Source: Dryococelus australis
Taxonomy: Eukaryota > Arthropoda > Insecta > Phasmatodea > Phasmatidae
Direction: 5' to 3'
DNA length: 64,000 nt
Assembly: GCA_029891345.1 (NCBI GenBank)
Contig: CM057009.1
Span: forward strand, 304,421,166 to 304,485,165
Of this stretch, positions 61,396 to 64,000 are shown piece after piece. Both the position numbers and the translations under genes were made by a program. How positions within the stretch are numbered: the stretch's first letter is position 1; every line of letters begins with the position of its first letter. Below the pieces are notes generated by a model, which made no database searches, was not told where the DNA came from, and worked only from the letters and a program-made list of their open reading frames with translations.

Positions 61396-63587
61396 TTAAA
61401 TTTTATGTGTCAGCTCAATTCTTCTGTTTCTAGCTGCAAAGATGTCGATCACATAATCATTGAAAGATGCACTATGATGCAATTTCTGCAACCATTTTTT
61501 TCAATGCTGAGCAGAGCAAGGGCAGACAATCTTTCCTGGCACTGGCTGTTACGCAAGTAGTTCTATATCTGCTTTAAAGCTGAGAATAATCTTTCAACTG
61601 ATGCATTCGTAGCTGGTATTGTCATGATGAGCTTGGAAAGTTTCTGTATTTCTGGAAATACGTCACCTAGTTCCGATGCTGTTAAATAGATGTGAAGATC
61701 TGAAACAGTACTTTTGTGCATGTCACTGTCGGCGAATAAAACGTGCAGATCGCTTCTTAAGCTCGGCAGATAAAAAAAATTTCCGTATCTTTCCTTTAGA
61801 GATGCAAAAGCTTGTTCTGGGAAATTCTGTGCATGCTGAAGAAAAAGTTTGTTATCCAACAAGCTTATAAATTTTAGCAAACCTCTGTGTTATATGTACA
61901 ATAATGGCATCAACAATTTGATAGAAAGGTATTTTATAAACAACCTTCCTATCTTCGCCTGCTGACGAATCTACGCGAGTGTATTTGCTGTAGGAGAAAC
62001 ACATTTACAACTGGAACAAACTTTTTCCCACAATCGTTCAAAATCGTTTCTCAAATTGTTCAGAAAGCTTTTGAAGTTTTCAATCTTCTTCAAACAGAAA
62101 TTGATGTCAATGATTTCCGCTTGGAGAATTTGGAAAATAGAATCTGAATGAGGGATAATATATGAAAATATTACAAGGAAGAAATTAAAGTCGATGTTTT
62201 TTAAATGTGATAAAAGACCACGGCAGAACAGAGTGTTTCGGAATCCCACATTTTAGCATTCTCTACCATAGCTCTTAGGAGTTCTCCAATATTTTCATTG
62301 TGTTCGCGCACACTTTCCACTAGCTTACTACTGTAATTCCAACGAGTTGGGGCACATAAGGGAAATCTTTTTTGCACCTCTGCATCTAAAGCCTACCTCC
62401 TCTTTGTCGATTTTCTAAAAAAACTGCCAAATGCTGTTAGTGAGATGAAGAAAATTTTGCACTGTTTTATGTAACTTACAGACTGCGAAAGAACCAGATT
62501 TAACTTGTGAGTGTAACAGTGCACAAAAATAGCTTGATCACAGACTGCTCTAATTTTTGTCTGCAGTCCACCATGCTCTCCAGCCATCACTCCAGCTCCG
62601 TCGTAAGTTTGTGCTACTAACTTATCAACACATTTAAAGTCTTCTAAGATTAGTATAGAATGTTGATAAAGACCGTTAGCTGCCCTATCATCGCTGACAT
62701 CAATGAATTTTAAAAATCTTTCCTCGACATTCCCACATCTTGTAACATAACGCAGTACAGACGATAACTGTGATTTAACTGTTACGTCGGCTGTCTCGCC
62801 CAAAATCAGTGCCACGAAACTTGATTCCGATATTTTTTTCTTTATTTCAGGTAGCAATAAGTCAGACAAAGACAAAAGAATATCGGTCTGGATGTCACTG
62901 GATAAACCTGTGAAGACTGTTGAGTTTTCAAGGAGAATTTTAAGTTCATTGTCATACTCAGATAATTCATTATGGAATTCTATATAATTTCCTTTGTTAA
63001 GCGATGAAGTAGACTCAAGAAGCTAGTTCTTGTTTTGCCAAAAAGCAAGTCGCCCTAATTAGATGGCTCACGATCAATCTATTTTTCGTACTTTCTCGTT
63101 ATGCATCTCAATGCTTAGCCGATACTGACTGTTAACTGCAAATTCAATGCATGATTTACCGAACTGTTTCAGTTCTTTTAAACACACAATGTGGCTGTGA
63201 GACAACTTGGGCCACTTTTCTGCTTTCTGTAGATTATTTAAATCAGAAAAACTGGAAGCATTCCACACCGATTTTTCTTTTGAGAAAAGTAAGCAGGGCC
63301 AACAAAAAAGTTTCATCATTTTCTTGCAGCCACACAACCAAGAAATGTCTTCGTAAGTGCGTGAATAGAAATGCCACATGAATCCCTTTGTTTGAGTGTC
63401 TAGAGCTAAAGGAGTAGGCCTGCCAGTGAGAATTATTTCATTTTTTTGGTCAAAACTAAGAGCACTAATTGGAGTGTTTTTTTAGATTTTCTATAATACA
63501 GTTACAATTACTAACACACAAGTCCTGTAAGATCGAAGATGCAGAGTTACCTGAAAATCCAGGACGTGAAACATTGCTACTCTCCAT
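61396..63587 (-). pseudogene. hAT-superfamily transposase, ZMYM1-like
   Basis: Reading leftwards, the N-terminus at 63587 (MESSNVSRPGF) is followed by a TTF-type zinc-finger segment (WLCGCKKMMKLFCWPCLLF). The catalytic region follows, with Asp replaced in ILGETADVTVKSQLSS, and then VAQTYDGAGVMAGEHGG and FVHCYTHKLNLVLSQS. A decayed middle comes next, and then the C-terminal dimerisation block TIPATNASVERLFSALKQI. The last visible part (FAARNRRIELTHKI) ends at 61396. It has at least five frame breaks. This is the autonomous-type gene of a hAT transposon inserted in or next to the Polinton polymerase. Its terminal repeats were not resolved. Confidence 0.88.
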
Positions 63588-63597
63588 TTTCCTCGCG

Positions 63598-63878
63598 TGG
63601 AAGCGTTTTCACAGCAGCGTCCCACCTGCGATATAAACCGGCGCTCGGCACGCTACAAAAGTATTGCTCACACATTAACACAAAAATAGTTTACAGTTGA
63701 GTAAAACTATACTTTTTAACTTAACGAAACGAACAAATAAGCAGGGTATAAAACCACAGAATATTAATTCAATACTGTTAAACAAATAACAAATATGGTA
63801 ACTTCTGTAGATGCTCGCCGCCAGCAGTTTACAACTCGTTTTTGCACTACTGGACGCTGCAGGCAAAGACGCTTCCAC
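63598..63878. repeat. Inverted repeat flanking the hAT 5' region
   Basis: The sequence gtggaagcgttttcacagca, then gcgtccc (63598-63623), is matched inversely by tggacgctgcaggcaaagac, then gcttccac (63851-63878). The arms are about 27 bases with few mismatches. It lies just upstream of the transposase start and immediately before the resumed polymerase sequence. It may be a small MITE or a sub-terminal structure of the hAT element. Confidence 0.65.
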
Positions 63879-63913
63879 CATCTCCATGGCCGGAGTTCAA
63901 GTTCCTCAAGACA

Positions 63914-64000
63914 ACATTGCGATATTCCACCTCTAATTCCTTTTTCAATCATTAAAATCATATCATAGTTATGTAAAAAAATCTAGTGGTTGTTTAGTCA
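63914..64000 (-). pseudogene. Central fragment of a Polinton DNA polymerase
   Basis: At the right edge the minus strand reads NYDMILMIEKGIRGGISQC, a characteristic stretch of protein-primed Polinton polymerases located shortly before catalytic motif A. It is on the same strand as the C-terminal polymerase part at 58814-59240 and in the correct order, so both probably belong to one gene split by hAT-family DNA. A stop precedes the block. The rest of the gene lies outside the window. Confidence 0.8.

Larger units (their letters stand above)
52260..64000. mobile_element. Decayed Polinton/Maverick (adintovirus-like) element, open at the right edge
   Basis: The genes found are those expected of Polintons and adintoviruses: DDE integrase, adenain-type protease, FtsK/HerA-type ATPase, penton-like protein and protein-primed polymerase. 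Additions are a phospholipase A2 protein, a minor core/capsid protein, a fibre-like protein and a BRO-N protein. Base composition is more AT-rich than most of the window. The terminal inverted repeats were not identified, and the right end lies beyond the window. A hexon major capsid gene was not seen. Later insertions include a MITE at 58.48 kb, hAT-family DNA from 59.23 kb onwards and a tRNA-like/hairpin block at 56.3-56.95 kb. Confidence 0.85.

Noticed and set aside
62008..62249. Separate gene between the two conserved hAT transposase parts
   Set aside because: It fits the decayed middle of the same transposase in order and strand, so it was merged into that pseudogene.

Overview
This window looks like an intergenic or heterochromatic stretch of a large, AT-rich arthropod genome, most probably an insect. 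It has no operon structure, contains long AT-rich spacers, (CA)n and (TA)n microsatellites, minisatellites, tRNA-derived SINE-like sequence and several transposon superfamilies typical of insects. I found no intact, recognisable host gene. Nearly every recognisable coding segment belongs to a mobile element or an integrated virus-like element, and almost all are broken by frameshifts or stops.

Layout. 1-9 kb: non-coding spacers, a large inverted repeat between (CA)n and (TA)n tracts, a CpG-rich patch and a GT-rich satellite-like tract. 9.07-9.94 kb: a broken insect multicopy transposase-like gene. 12-14 kb: minisatellites. About 13.9-17.46 kb (-): a decayed non-LTR retrotransposon (CCHC ORF1, endonuclease, reverse transcriptase). 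18.2-19 kb (-): an unrecognised ORF remnant. 21.2 kb: a roughly 240-bp TA-flanked MITE with a second copy at 58.5 kb. 25-28.3 kb (+): an unrecognised cluster of small ORFs, at least four of which share a repeated motif and look like diverged tandem paralogues. 29-32 kb: a cluster of tRNA box-B-like motifs, a GC-rich island and a minisatellite. 32.7-36.1 kb (+): a Polinton/Maverick-type protein-primed family-B DNA polymerase cut off before its DTDS motif. 38.2-45.06 kb: a pogo-like DNA transposon with TA target duplications, a related internally repeated non-autonomous element, and a SINE. 45.36-48.7 kb (-): a second, unrelated family-B DNA polymerase of the type found in large insect dsDNA viruses, decayed, with a divergent unknown ORF upstream. 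49.9-51.9 kb: three unrecognised short genes, one with a clear TATA box.

52.3-64 kb holds the most coherent system: a very AT-rich Polinton/adintovirus-like element running off the right edge. In order it carries a parvovirus-type phospholipase A2 protein, a Gly/Ala-rich minor capsid or core protein, an adenain-type cysteine protease, a fibre-like protein with 16-residue repeats, a small ORF, a DDE integrase, a BRO-N protein (-), an FtsK/HerA-type ATPase (-), a penton-like protein (+) and a protein-primed DNA polymerase (-). The polymerase is split by hAT-family DNA, including a ZMYM1-like hAT transposase gene at 61.4-63.6 kb; its middle reappears at 63.9 kb. No hexon major capsid gene was seen.

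Overall, three distinct viral-type DNA polymerases lie within 31 kb, suggesting repeated capture of virus-like DNA in one locus, followed by decay and nested transposon insertion. All functional assignments rest on motif recognition by eye.
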